Source: Cephalothrix simula
Taxonomy: Eukaryota > Nemertea > Palaeonemertea > Archinemertea > Cephalotrichidae
NCBI GenBank assembly: GCA_035591015.1
Contig: JAXIUW010206952.1
Location: forward strand, 1-64,000
Length of the DNA stretch: 64,000 nt
Direction of reading: 5' to 3'
The position numbers were made by a program, and so were the translations under genes. The notes beneath the pieces were generated by a model, which saw nothing but the letters and a program-made list of their open reading frames with translations, was not told the origin of the DNA and searched no databases. Below, piece by piece: positions 9,011 through 17,399 of the stretch (positions are counted from its first letter, which is position 1; each line of letters starts with the position of its first letter).

Positions 9011-9203
9011 CCAAGCGCAGAGCGAGTACTGTAAGCCCAACGTTTACCTCTTATTACGATTGCCCTGATGGTTTCAAGGTGCGTGGTCTGTTTGTACTTT
9101 TGTTAAAGACTTGCCGAATAATAGTAAAAAGAAGGGGCTGCCTCAGCACACCGTTTGTGTTACGAATTGCTAAGGCCAGAGCCTTCTGCATCCTGAGTTC
9201 GTA
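9011..9203. other. Non-coding spacer leading into the hairpin repeats
   Basis: No gene is seen. The end of this stretch, including the small inverted repeat AAGGC/GCCTT near 9171-9185 and the CTGCATCCTGAG following it, looks like a decayed version of the module segment found intact at 9400-9431. Confidence 0.4.
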
Positions 9204-9363
9204 GTTATTTTGTTAAAGGTTTTGCCCAGCAAGATGATAGAGAATCATCTTGCTCGGTTTCGGAAGCAAAGTTACCTTACAAAGTTATTTTGTTAAGGGC
9301 TTTGCCCAGCAAGATGATAGAGAATCATCTTGCTCGGTTTCGGAAGCAAAGTTACCTTACAAA
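9204..9363 (-). repeat. Two tandem 80-bp hairpin units
   Basis: Two head-to-tail copies of an 80-base unit (9204-9283 and 9284-9363) are identical apart from one or two bases; a third starts at 9364. Each has an 11-bp-arm hairpin with the loop AGAGA (9228-9254 and 9308-9334). The arms differ from those of the corresponding hairpins at 170-196 and 527-553, but pairing is complete. The near identity implies a recent duplication or gene conversion. Confidence 0.85.
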
Positions 9364-9640
9364 GTTATTTTGTTAAGGGCTTTGCCCTTAACGATCCCAG
9401 CAGAGAGCCAGCTCTCTGCACTCTCAGGATAGTTCTTTGGGGCTGGATAAGCCCTTCACGGGCTTATGCGCCCGAATTAAATAAACTGCATCACGGCCAC
9501 ACCGAAAATAAAACGCTTTTAGATAATATCTAGACTCCTATAACCCTTTGGCCGAAGCCTTCAGCCAAGTCTGTGGTAACAGGACAATAGTGAATTGCCT
9601 TGCTCGGTTTCGGAAGCAAAGTTGAGTTTGGAATTTAGTT
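9364..9640 (-). repeat. Hairpin-chain repeat module, inverted copy
   Basis: Read on the minus strand, this region follows the left-end module through its junction, matching roughly 230-357 and then 358-488. Hairpins are at 9372-9392 (9-bp arms, TTT loop) and 9400-9419 (9-bp arms, CA loop). A mismatched one lies near 9579-9602. The 9400-9419 stem differs from the left-end stem (84-103) at several paired positions on both arms. It is about 9 kb from the left-end copies and opposite to them, so the two could recombine to invert the intervening segment. Confidence 0.85.
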
Positions 9641-9803
9641 AAGGATTTTTATGACTTTACGGGGTTGTTAGGGGCAAGCCCTTAACACTAAGCAGTGGCC
9701 TTGTAGCTGTCAGATGCTCTAACACGCCTTTGCCTGATAGCCTGCAATGCGAATGAGCTTTATTTATAGGTATGTAGCCTTAGACTTGATTTCTCTATTG
9801 CGC
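9641..9803. other. Non-coding spacer before the RNase D-like gene end
   Basis: No gene is seen. A weakened GTTAGGGGC/GCCCTTAAC inverted repeat near 9666-9685 looks like another remnant of the module family. Confidence 0.4.
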
Positions 9804-10472
9804 TTAATGGCCAAAAATACTGGTTTCCCAGCCACGATCACGGTCGCCGTAGCCATTAGAGATAAGCTCAACAATTGTAACTAGTGCCACCTGAGCATTT
9901 TCATTAAGTTTTGAAAAACTGATACCCGTGGGTAAGTTGCCACGCTGATTAAGGTTTTCTTTGAGTTTTTTATAAGCCTCAATTAGGTATAAAACATCAT
10001 TAGCGGCATAGCGCAGCTGCTCAGGGCTAAGGTTTTCAGCACTCCAGTTAGAGGTTTGCTGATCTTTAGGCAGGTCAATTCCACACAGTTCACGCAGTAA
10101 CTCAACCAATGAATGGCGCTCGGTATAGGTACGCACAATCTTACTCATTATTTTGGTGCAGTGATAGTTATTAACCTGTATTCCAAGGCCTTTCTGCAAC
10201 ATAACCACATCGGCCAGTGCATAATGAAACACCTTAATCACTTTTTCATCAGCTAATAGTTTTTTTAGATTAGGCGGGCACTCTGCAGAGGTTGGCTTGA
10301 TTAGGGATACATTTTGGTCTTCATCGGCAATCTGAATTAAACAAACACCATCACGCCATATGTTCAGACCCTCTAGCTCTGTATCTACAGCAACAATGCC
10401 CTTATTGGTAAAGGTCTTCAATAAATCACTGGGAATATCTTTGTCTACTTTGTAAGTTACTTCGTTATTCAT
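9804..10472 (-). CDS. RNase D-like 3'-5' exonuclease (short form)
   Basis: A 222-residue DEDDy exonuclease. Exo I is D30/E32 (VDTELEG), Exo II includes D88 (FHYALADV), and Exo III has Y155 and D159 (YAANDV). All metal ligands are present. E. coli RNase D is about 375 residues because of two HRDC domains; this protein is the exonuclease domain only, a form common in several proteobacterial lineages. It probably trims RNA 3' ends. It lies 8 bases downstream of greA and likely shares its transcript. Confidence 0.85.
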   Translation of the reverse strand: MNNEVTYKVDKDIPSDLLKTFTNKGIVAVDTELEGLNIWRDGVCLIQIADEDQNVSLIKPTSAECPPNLKKLLADEKVIKVFHYALADVVMLQKGLGIQVNNYHCTKIMSKIVRTYTERHSLVELLRELCGIDLPKDQQTSNWSAENLSPEQLRYAANDVLYLIEAYKKLKENLNQRGNLPTGISFSKLNENAQVALVTIVELISNGYGDRDRGWETSIFGH

Positions 10473-10480
10473 AATTTTGT

Positions 10481-10954
10481 TCAGTATTCAACCGTCATTA
10501 TTTCTACCTCCATATACCCTTTAGGCAAAGAAATTTTGGCCATATCGCCTTCTTTCTTGCCAATCAAAGCCTGCGCCAAAGGCGATTTGTAAGATATATG
10601 CATTGCTTCTGTGTTGACCTCATCAGGGCCAACTATGGTGAAGGTTTTTTGCTCGTCAGTGTCAATATCAGTCACAACAACCTTGGCTCCAAAGGCCACA
10701 TGATCTTTAGGTGACGCCGTTGGCTCTACAACATCAAATAAGGGCAATCTGCCATTTATCTCTTGAATACGTCCCTCTATAAATGATTGACGCTCTTTAG
10801 CTGCATGGTATTCGGCATTTTCTTTCAGATCGCCATGTTCACGAGCCTCAGCAACTTCTTTGGTAATCTGTGGACGCTCAACCCTAATCAAGTGAGATAA
10901 CTCTTCTTTTATTTTGGCTAAACCTTGCTTAGTAATGGGCACTCGTTCATTCAT
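10481..10954 (-). CDS. greA: Transcription elongation factor GreA
   Basis: A 157-residue protein of normal GreA length. The N-terminal coiled coil carries the acidic tip (EHGDLKENAEYHAAKERQ), which enters the RNA polymerase secondary channel and stimulates cleavage of backtracked transcripts. The C-terminal FKBP-like domain ends in SPLAQALIGKKEGD. It is the first gene of a pair with the RNase D-like gene. Confidence 0.96.
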   Translation of the reverse strand: MNERVPITKQGLAKIKEELSHLIRVERPQITKEVAEAREHGDLKENAEYHAAKERQSFIEGRIQEINGRLPLFDVVEPTASPKDHVAFGAKVVVTDIDTDEQKTFTIVGPDEVNTEAMHISYKSPLAQALIGKKEGDMAKISLPKGYMEVEIMTVEY

Positions 10955-11235
10955 AACCCGCTCACATTAGTATAATAGGTGCAATTCAGTATAATCAATG
11001 CCAATTAGCAGTTTAGCACATGAATATAATAATTGGTATAACTTAGAATTAGGCTATGGTAAATATTAAGGTACTTTTTAATAAAAGTATTCTATGGTTG
11101 CTAAAAGCACTAAAAAGTAATACAATCAGCGTTTAATGTTGTAAGCTAGTTTCCGGTATACTAGTTTGCACGGCCGAGGTTTTTGATATGTTATGGGCTA
11201 ATGCGCTCTGCGGGCAAGTTTAGAGAGATTTAATA

Positions 11236-12174
11236 ATGTTAAATAGACTGAGAAAAAATCTAGGTGACAAGTTCACCCTGATGCTTGTTGCGCAAAAATC
11301 TTCAAAAATGATTAGTTTTCGACTGCCGGGTTCTGTTTTGGCCAGTTTATTGATTGTTGCCGTATTATTTTCCGGAGCAAGCGGATACGCTGTTTATCGC
11401 ATGATAGAGACCAATGCTGAGATAGCATCTTTGAATGATATTCAAGAGCAGTACTTTATGCAAAGAATATCAGTTGAAAAGCTCTCTAAAGAGGTAAATG
11501 ACTTTCGTGTTGATATGGAGCGTCTTAACGAGCTTGATTATAAGCTAAGAAGCATCGTTAATATGGGCGAAGCCAGCACAGGTGGTGTGCGCTATGGCAG
11601 TGGTGGACTAGCCTCATCAATAAAACTTAGCAATAGTGAAAGCCTAGAAGATTTAGATGTTGTAGAGATTCTTAATCGTGACCTAGCCTCAATGAAAGAG
11701 CAGGTTATGTATCAAGAAGAGAGCATTGATACCTTGCGCAGTTATCTTATCAATCAGAGTGATTTGCTTAATCGTACGCCCTACGTGATTCCGTTGCGAG
11801 GCATTACTTCTTCGGGATACGGAATGCGTGATGATCCCTTTACCGGTCAGCCCGGCTTCCATGAAGGCATAGACATAGTTGCTCCGTTGGGTACGACCAT
11901 AACTGCACCGGCCGATGGTGTGGTAACTGCGGCGGTGGTTGACCCGCATATGGGTAATTTTTTGGTGATAGACCATGGCTACGGAGTGGTAACCCGTTAT
12001 GGTCATAACCAAGAAATACTGGTGCGTGAAGGCCAAAAGATTAACCGAGGGCAACCTATCGCTACGCTAGGCTCTTCAGGGCGTAGTACAGGGCCTCATC
12101 TGCACTACGAAATACGTGTTAATGATGTTAGCGTTAATCCAAAAAACTTCATTATCCAAGACAACAAAAACTAG
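11236..12174 (+). CDS. M23 (LytM-type) peptidase, membrane-anchored
   Basis: A 312-residue protein with a short cytoplasmic N-terminus, one membrane segment (residues about 32-55), a periplasmic helical region, and a C-terminal M23 zinc endopeptidase domain. The zinc ligands are present in GFHEGIDI (H-x3-D) and GPHLHYEIRV (HxH). With all ligands present it should cut peptidoglycan cross-links, unlike EnvC/NlpD-type activators, which lack them. AGAGAG precedes the ATG. It is divergent from greA across 281 bases. Confidence 0.9.
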   Translation: MLNRLRKNLGDKFTLMLVAQKSSKMISFRLPGSVLASLLIVAVLFSGASGYAVYRMIETNAEIASLNDIQEQYFMQRISVEKLSKEVNDFRVDMERLNELDYKLRSIVNMGEASTGGVRYGSGGLASSIKLSNSESLEDLDVVEILNRDLASMKEQVMYQEESIDTLRSYLINQSDLLNRTPYVIPLRGITSSGYGMRDDPFTGQPGFHEGIDIVAPLGTTITAPADGVVTAAVVDPHMGNFLVIDHGYGVVTRYGHNQEILVREGQKINRGQPIATLGSSGRSTGPHLHYEIRVNDVSVNPKNFIIQDNKN

Positions 12175-12480
12175 TTGATGGGCAATCTAGGCAATGAGCA
12201 TTATTGTTGCTAAATAAGGCCATGCTCCCGAGCAACACTTCCCTCCTTTAGCTTGGTCAGTGCCTCAATTAGTATAGAAGTAATATAGATATAGTATAAA
12301 TATAGTATATATAAATATAGTATAGATATAGAACAGAAGCTCTAGAAAGCACTCCGATTTTCTTGCATAAAAGCAAAAAGTATATGAAGCGTTTTTGCTT
12401 TAGTTGGCTAGAAGTGAGTAATTGTTCGCTTTTCGTTTAGGTTTTTGGTTGTATTGCTTTATATCTAAAATAACTTGCCT
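12175..12480. other. AT-rich non-coding stretch
   Basis: No gene is seen. It contains the ATATAG-type repeats listed separately, and no strong terminator after the M23 gene. Confidence 0.4.
12272..12331. repeat. AT-rich tandem microrepeats (ATATAGTATA type)
   Basis: Runs of TATAGATATAG, ATATAGTATA and similar, with a roughly 17-base period in the middle. The type arises easily by replication slippage. It marks a soft boundary before the methyltransferase region. Confidence 0.6.
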
Positions 12481-12697
12481 CTAAAACAAATAGTAGCGCA
12501 ATGAAGTTTCTGCTATCTCTTTTAGTATGTTAAACATTTCTTCTTGCGTCCATTCGGCTTCTCTAAAATACATAGAGACCGGAGCAAAGCGGTTTCTAGC
12601 GGATGAGCCATCATTCTTAAAAACATAAGTTTTTTCACTCTCTGTTCTGTGGAACGTGCTCGGCTTTATTTTTGCGAAGGTCTGCTGAGTTAGCCAT
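12481..12697 (-). pseudogene. Broken or frameshifted small reading frame after the methyltransferase
   Basis: An ATG at 12697 overlaps the methyltransferase stop codon and encodes 20 residues to a TGA at 12635-12637. A different frame, open from about 12723 to the TAG at 12481, encodes protein-like sequence (for example KTYVFKNDGSSARNRF and WTQEEMFNILKEIAETSL) but has no normal start codon. The simplest reading is one small gene coupled to the methyltransferase and broken by a single-base indel, perhaps near the A-run at about 12628-12634. I do not recognise the product. Confidence 0.35.
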
Positions 12698-13307
12698 AGT
12701 AGAAGTAATGGGCTTGGATATTCTCAACGTTAAAAATCAAAACTTCGCTATGAAAGAGAATCCCCTCATAAATATCTTTAGGTAAAGCCACAATAGAAGC
12801 TATGGGAGGATAGGTGCCATCTACAAAGCATTGCCAGCGGCGGCTATTTACAGACTGGTTGAGGCGCAAACCATAGGGTGCAAACAAAACAATAGGCACT
12901 TCACGCCCCCATAGCTCAACGGTTTTAGATAGCCACACTTCAGGCAAGAGAGGGCGGTGGCCATGAAACTTAGATACAACACCCTTAGTTTTATCATCTA
13001 TGTTAAATGGCGGGTTGGCGATTACTAAGGAAGGTGTTTCAATCTCGCCTTTTTCTAGTCCAATAAAGCACCTCACCAAGGTTTCAGGGTAGCCTTGGTG
13101 TTCAATATCAATTCCTTGCGTCTTGAAACCCGCATTGTTAAAGGGGCGCAGCAAAGAGCCTTCTCCAACACAAGGGTCAACAACAACTCGCTTGGGGTTA
13201 ATCTTGTCTTTTAGAATATTAAAAAGAAATTCGCTTACGCTGTCTGGGGTATATATTGTAGAGTTTTTTTGTTCGTTATAAAAATTATTTCTATCTACTC
13301 TATACAT
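12690..13307 (-). CDS. Adenine-specific DNA methyltransferase-like protein
   Basis: A 205-residue protein with the AdoMet-binding motif VDPCVGEG (residues 43-50) and the catalytic motif NPPF (98-101), typical of N6-adenine DNA methylation. The YTPDSVSEFL segment before motif I resembles the motif X region of type I/IIG enzymes. No target recognition domain is seen after motif VIII. It is shorter than most full methyltransferases, and no restriction gene adjoins it. It may be an orphan enzyme, a phage-type remnant, or a methylase of another substrate. Confidence 0.7.
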   Translation of the reverse strand: MYRVDRNNFYNEQKNSTIYTPDSVSEFLFNILKDKINPKRVVVDPCVGEGSLLRPFNNAGFKTQGIDIEHQGYPETLVRCFIGLEKGEIETPSLVIANPPFNIDDKTKGVVSKFHGHRPLLPEVWLSKTVELWGREVPIVLFAPYGLRLNQSVNSRRWQCFVDGTYPPIASIVALPKDIYEGILFHSEVLIFNVENIQAHYFYYG

Positions 13308-13425
13308 TATGCTTTTGCTCTGCTGCTAAGTCTGTTATTGGCATTTGTTATTGGCATTTGTTATTGGCAATTAAAAGGTAACCTCCTGCGACTTATCTAT
13401 TTTTTGTTCTGATATTATATGCTTT

Positions 13426-14778
13426 TTATTGCTTTAGAATACAATTATCTTCTAAAACGTGCATAGTGGTGCTGGGCATGGTTCTGTGGATGATGGGGCT
13501 TAGTCGCTCAGGGTCACCCACAATTACCGTAAGCAGTTTTTCAGGTTGATGGGTTTCTAGCAATAGCTTCGCAATGCTTTCGGGCTGTGCAGCCGCTAGG
13601 CTTTGCTGTTCGTCTTGTGGATTGTGCTTGATGCCATAGAGATGCTCAATGAGTTTCAACATCAGTAAGCGTTGAGGAGTGCTGGCCTTAAAGGGCAGGG
13701 CATTAATCCGTGCTCGTTGGCTTAGCTCTAGCTCGGCGAGTGTCGGACCGCTAGCAACAAAATCATGATAGGTGTGGAGCAATAACTTTAAGCAGGGTTC
13801 GGTGTGCTCAATGCTCGGGAAGGTATGGAGCATAAACGGAGCCGGTCGATTAGGAGCGAAATTGCCTCGGGCAGCCTCATACCAAGCCGAAGCACCATAA
13901 GAAAAGCCATTTTGGTTGCGAATAAGCTGGAATAGTCGTGAGTTCATGTCGCCACCAAGAATGTAAGCAATTAAGCTATGCCAAGGCCAATTAGCAGTAG
14001 TTCTGGAAACAGAGAAAGCACCGCACATTATTTCATCAGTCTGGCCGTCTTTGTCAGCAACAATAAACACATCTGGCTGTGAGGCTTGATTAAGCTCTAT
14101 AGCGTCTGGTGTGGCAATATTTTGCTGAGAGAGATTGTCATCAATCAGGTTACCAAGATGTTTGGCAGTTAAGTTGAGCACCTCGTTTTCACCCAAGTTA
14201 CTACAGCAGGCAATGATTACCGGGGGCTTAGAGGCAGCCTGCTCTGTGGTGGCATCTGGCGCAAATCCGGCTATTAACCGCTGGTGATAATCAATTACAT
14301 CGTCTAGCTCAAGGGCAGCTATTCCATCTAAAGTGCCAGCGGGCAAAAAGCCTTCAGCACGGTTTTGGTAAATCTGTTTGATGAATGCTTCATAGGCTTT
14401 TAATGATCGATTTTCTTGGCGATTCTCAACAAAATTAGCTTGATAGCGTTTCTTTAGCTTATAGAATTGGTCGCTGCCCAATAGCGGTTGATAAAGTGCT
14501 TTGGCCAGCAGTTCTAGCCCCTGTTCAAGGCATTCTGAGATTACATTCAGGCTGATTAAACTGTAATCGTTGCTAACTCTGGTTGATAAACTAATTCCAT
14601 AGCGATTAAGGCGGGCATTAAAGTCTTCGGTGTTCAGTCCGCCGCCACCCTCAAGTAGCATACGCATGGCTATGGTGGCTAAACCGCGCTTATGCGGAGC
14701 ATCAAGGGCTGAACCACAGCCGTTAAAGATCAGCGATAAAGAAGTTACTGGTATTTTGGTTGATGGTACAAAAATCAC
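13426..14778 (-). CDS. M16 family peptidase homologue lacking the zinc motif
   Basis: A 450-residue M16 fold protein. At the place of HxxEH it has PHKRGLATIAMRMLLEGG, so the zinc site is lost. Later family features are present, including the GGDMNSRLFQLIRNQNGFSYG region that contributes to substrate binding. It follows an active-type M16 gene by 45 bases. The pair resembles the alpha/beta arrangement of two-subunit M16 peptidases, in which one subunit is catalytic. No signal peptide is visible. Confidence 0.85.
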   Translation of the reverse strand: MIFVPSTKIPVTSLSLIFNGCGSALDAPHKRGLATIAMRMLLEGGGGLNTEDFNARLNRYGISLSTRVSNDYSLISLNVISECLEQGLELLAKALYQPLLGSDQFYKLKKRYQANFVENRQENRSLKAYEAFIKQIYQNRAEGFLPAGTLDGIAALELDDVIDYHQRLIAGFAPDATTEQAASKPPVIIACCSNLGENEVLNLTAKHLGNLIDDNLSQQNIATPDAIELNQASQPDVFIVADKDGQTDEIMCGAFSVSRTTANWPWHSLIAYILGGDMNSRLFQLIRNQNGFSYGASAWYEAARGNFAPNRPAPFMLHTFPSIEHTEPCLKLLLHTYHDFVASGPTLAELELSQRARINALPFKASTPQRLLMLKLIEHLYGIKHNPQDEQQSLAAAQPESIAKLLLETHQPEKLLTVIVGDPERLSPIIHRTMPSTTMHVLEDNCILKQ

Positions 14779-14823
14779 TTAGGATGCGAGGAGAGTAATT
14801 GTTAAAATGGTGGCGATAAACTG

Positions 14824-16113
14824 TTATGACGGTGACTGAACAACACTTAAACGAGGCGCATCAAGCCAGTATTTACGGGCTACACTTTGGATGTCTGACG
14901 GATTAAGCTGCTCAATTTTTTGTAGTAAATTAAGCTCATACAAGGGTTCATAGCCGGTTACATGCACGTCGCTGAGGTTATGCACGATGCTCATTGATGA
15001 AGACAGACTAGAGTATGCGTCCATTTTGAACATATTGACGATGCGCTCGAATTGCTCATCGGGTATGCCATTGGTGGCCACGGCCTCAAACATGGCGATT
15101 ATTTTTTGCTCAACCTCGGCATGCTGCTCTAAATTAGGCATTGAATAATCAATCAAGAATAGCCCCGGCGACTTAAGAATGCTCTCTACGCCATAAAGAG
15201 TAGATGCTGACCTTGTACAGAGGCCGCTCTGCACAAGCTGTTTGTAGAAAGGTGCTGATCGTCCCGATGATAGATAATCGCTTAAAGCTAATAATGCCGG
15301 AATATCATCATGATCAGCTTTTGGAATAGTGCAGGCCGTAAAGACTGCGGTGAGGCTGGTTTGTGGTGATTGGATGTAGATGGTATCGGTGGCACTAAAG
15401 CCGGTTATTCCAGCATTAACATCGGCGAGGCTGGTTGATGCCGGAATAGGTGCAAAGTGCTTGCTAATTAGGTCTATGACTTGCTCATGGATGAAATCTC
15501 CGCAAATAACAATGCAGGCATTATTGGGTGCGTAATGACTCTGATAGAATTGCTTAAAGTGCTGAGTTTTGAACTGATTTAATTGGTCTTCATAGCCAAT
15601 TATAGGGTGGCGATAATTGTGCTGCGGAAAGCAATTTTCCATCAGCGCTTGCCATAGCTCTTCCGAAGGCATGTTTTTATACATAGCCAGCTCACCCAAA
15701 ACGGCACCACGTTCAGCATTTAGCTGGTCTTCTTTGAGGTGCAGATTAGCCATGCGCTCGGCTTCTAAATAAAGTAGCTCATCAAGATGACTAGAGGGAA
15801 TGCTAACATGGTAGGCGGTGTAATCGTAACTAGTAAAGGCATTAAGCCCCACTCCACCCATGGCTGAGATGCGCTTATCAAACTGCCCGTCCTCTAAATT
15901 AGCAGTTTCACGAAACATCATATGCTCAAAAAAATGCGCCAGACCGCGCTCGGAATCAAGCTCTTGAGCAGAGCCAATATTGTAGGTAATTCGTAAGGAC
16001 AATACCGGTGCTAAGGCATTTTCAATCATAAAGAACTCTAACCCGTTCTGAAGGCGGTAATGGTGGGCAGGAAAGGCATCACCAATGTTAAAAGATTTAA
16101 TGAGCGAGGGCAT
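14824..16113 (-). CDS. M16 family zinc peptidase (catalytic type)
   Basis: A 429-residue protein with the inverted zinc motif HFFEH (H60, E63, H64) and the third ligand E141, exactly 77 residues after H64 as in pitrilysin/MPP-type enzymes. The C-terminal half is the second, inactive domain. No signal peptide is apparent, so a cytoplasmic site is likely unless export is atypical. It should degrade peptides or process short precursors together with the product of the next gene. Confidence 0.9.
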   Translation of the reverse strand: MPSLIKSFNIGDAFPAHHYRLQNGLEFFMIENALAPVLSLRITYNIGSAQELDSERGLAHFFEHMMFRETANLEDGQFDKRISAMGGVGLNAFTSYDYTAYHVSIPSSHLDELLYLEAERMANLHLKEDQLNAERGAVLGELAMYKNMPSEELWQALMENCFPQHNYRHPIIGYEDQLNQFKTQHFKQFYQSHYAPNNACIVICGDFIHEQVIDLISKHFAPIPASTSLADVNAGITGFSATDTIYIQSPQTSLTAVFTACTIPKADHDDIPALLALSDYLSSGRSAPFYKQLVQSGLCTRSASTLYGVESILKSPGLFLIDYSMPNLEQHAEVEQKIIAMFEAVATNGIPDEQFERIVNMFKMDAYSSLSSSMSIVHNLSDVHVTGYEPLYELNLLQKIEQLNPSDIQSVARKYWLDAPRLSVVQSPS

Positions 16114-16249
16114 AAAGCATATTTAACTAAGTCGTTTGTAGCTACGATAATAATTGATTGGCTAGTAGCCAATTTGATTCCTACCTAATACTAGCATGCT
16201 GTGCCTAAGTAGGTCGCTGTTCTGAAAAGATTAACGGCAGTCTTTAGCT

Positions 16250-17317
16250 TCAACTGATGCTGGCAGAAGGCTCATCAAGCCATTTTTGGTAGACTTTGAT
16301 TAATCTTTGCATGTCATTTTGAGTGCCAATGCTAATTCGCACGTAGTCGTTGATGGGTTCACCTTGACGCCGAATAAAAACATTATGCTGGGCAAAGTAA
16401 TTTTGCATCATTTCTGCCTGAGAATCTTTTACCAAAACAAAGTTAGCGCAACTTTTAACGTGCTTAATTTGCTGCTTAATTAGAAAGTTATCTAGTATGG
16501 GCTTGGCCTTGAGCATGGTTTCATTAACTGCATTTTTCCATTCTTGGCACTCAAGTGCTACTTTGCCGGCAATGAGGGCAAAAGAATTTACATCAAAAGG
16601 CCCCTGCAATTTACTTAAAGCCTTAATCAATTGCGGTTGGGCGATTATATAGCCAAGGCGTAAACCAGCTAATCCAAAGACTTTAGAGAAGGTGCGTACA
16701 ATTATAAGGTTGGCATGCTGCTGAACTAAATCACAAACGCTTACGCCGGAAAACTCGTGATATGCCTCATCAACAATAAAGGCCGTTTGTGGATAGCTTG
16801 CAAGAAGTTTTTCAATAACAGCAGGCTTGGTGAGCTTGCCCGTTGGATTGTTCGGATTAATGATAACTACCAGCTTGGTTTGCTCATCAATGCTTAGGGA
16901 TAAATCAGGTAGATTAAAGTGTTCATCACAAAGCGGACGCACTACAATAGCTTGATTAAGCCTGCCCAAAATCTCAATAAATGAAAAACCCGGCAGAGGA
17001 AAAATCATCTTATCGCCCTTTTCAATTACTGCTTTCAGGGCTAGCTCTAAGGCTTGGTCGGCACCGTTGGTAGCCAAAAGATATTTGGATTCAAGGCCAA
17101 CATGAGTGCTTAAAGCATCCATAAATTGCGCTCTTGATGCTGGGTAGCGATTAATCCCGTCATCAAGGGCTTGCTGAAGGGCTTGCTTAATTTGTGGGTG
17201 TGGCGGTAGATTGCTCTCATTAAAATCCAGATACAACGCATCTTTTTGATGCCGAGCCTCTTGTGGTGGGCTATAGGCAACAAGTTCGTTAATATATGGG
17301 TTTATGATTGATGACAT
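16250..17317 (-). CDS. hisC: Histidinol-phosphate aminotransferase-like
   Basis: A 355-residue PLP enzyme of aminotransferase class I/II. Features include the LDFNESNLPPHP N-terminus, INPNNPTGK, FIVDEAYHEF and the PLP-lysine motif FSKVFGLAGLRLGY, ending in YVRISIGTQND. This fits HisC (histidine synthesis), though HisC-like enzymes also make phenylalanine or tyrosine. No other his gene is nearby, so the specificity is tentative. It is upstream of the M16 pair by 136 bases. Confidence 0.85.
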   Translation of the reverse strand: MSSIINPYINELVAYSPPQEARHQKDALYLDFNESNLPPHPQIKQALQQALDDGINRYPASRAQFMDALSTHVGLESKYLLATNGADQALELALKAVIEKGDKMIFPLPGFSFIEILGRLNQAIVVRPLCDEHFNLPDLSLSIDEQTKLVVIINPNNPTGKLTKPAVIEKLLASYPQTAFIVDEAYHEFSGVSVCDLVQQHANLIIVRTFSKVFGLAGLRLGYIIAQPQLIKALSKLQGPFDVNSFALIAGKVALECQEWKNAVNETMLKAKPILDNFLIKQQIKHVKSCANFVLVKDSQAEMMQNYFAQHNVFIRRQGEPINDYVRISIGTQNDMQRLIKVYQKWLDEPSASIS

Positions 17318-17399
17318 AGGTTTGGAGAAGATGCTTAATCAACCCCAAACCTTAGCACAATAAGGCAACTCTAGCAAAAAGAGCTGCCAGTTCTCCCCC

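Noticed and set aside
9250-9533. Two small open frames within the hairpin repeats
   Set aside because: They translate the 80-bp repeat unit and module, contain the same peptide twice, and have no ribosome binding site or protein-like composition.
1-9640. Integron attC sites or an insertion sequence
   Set aside because: Variable stems recall attC, but there is no integrase, no cassette layout and no transposase; terminal inverted repeats with target duplications are not seen.
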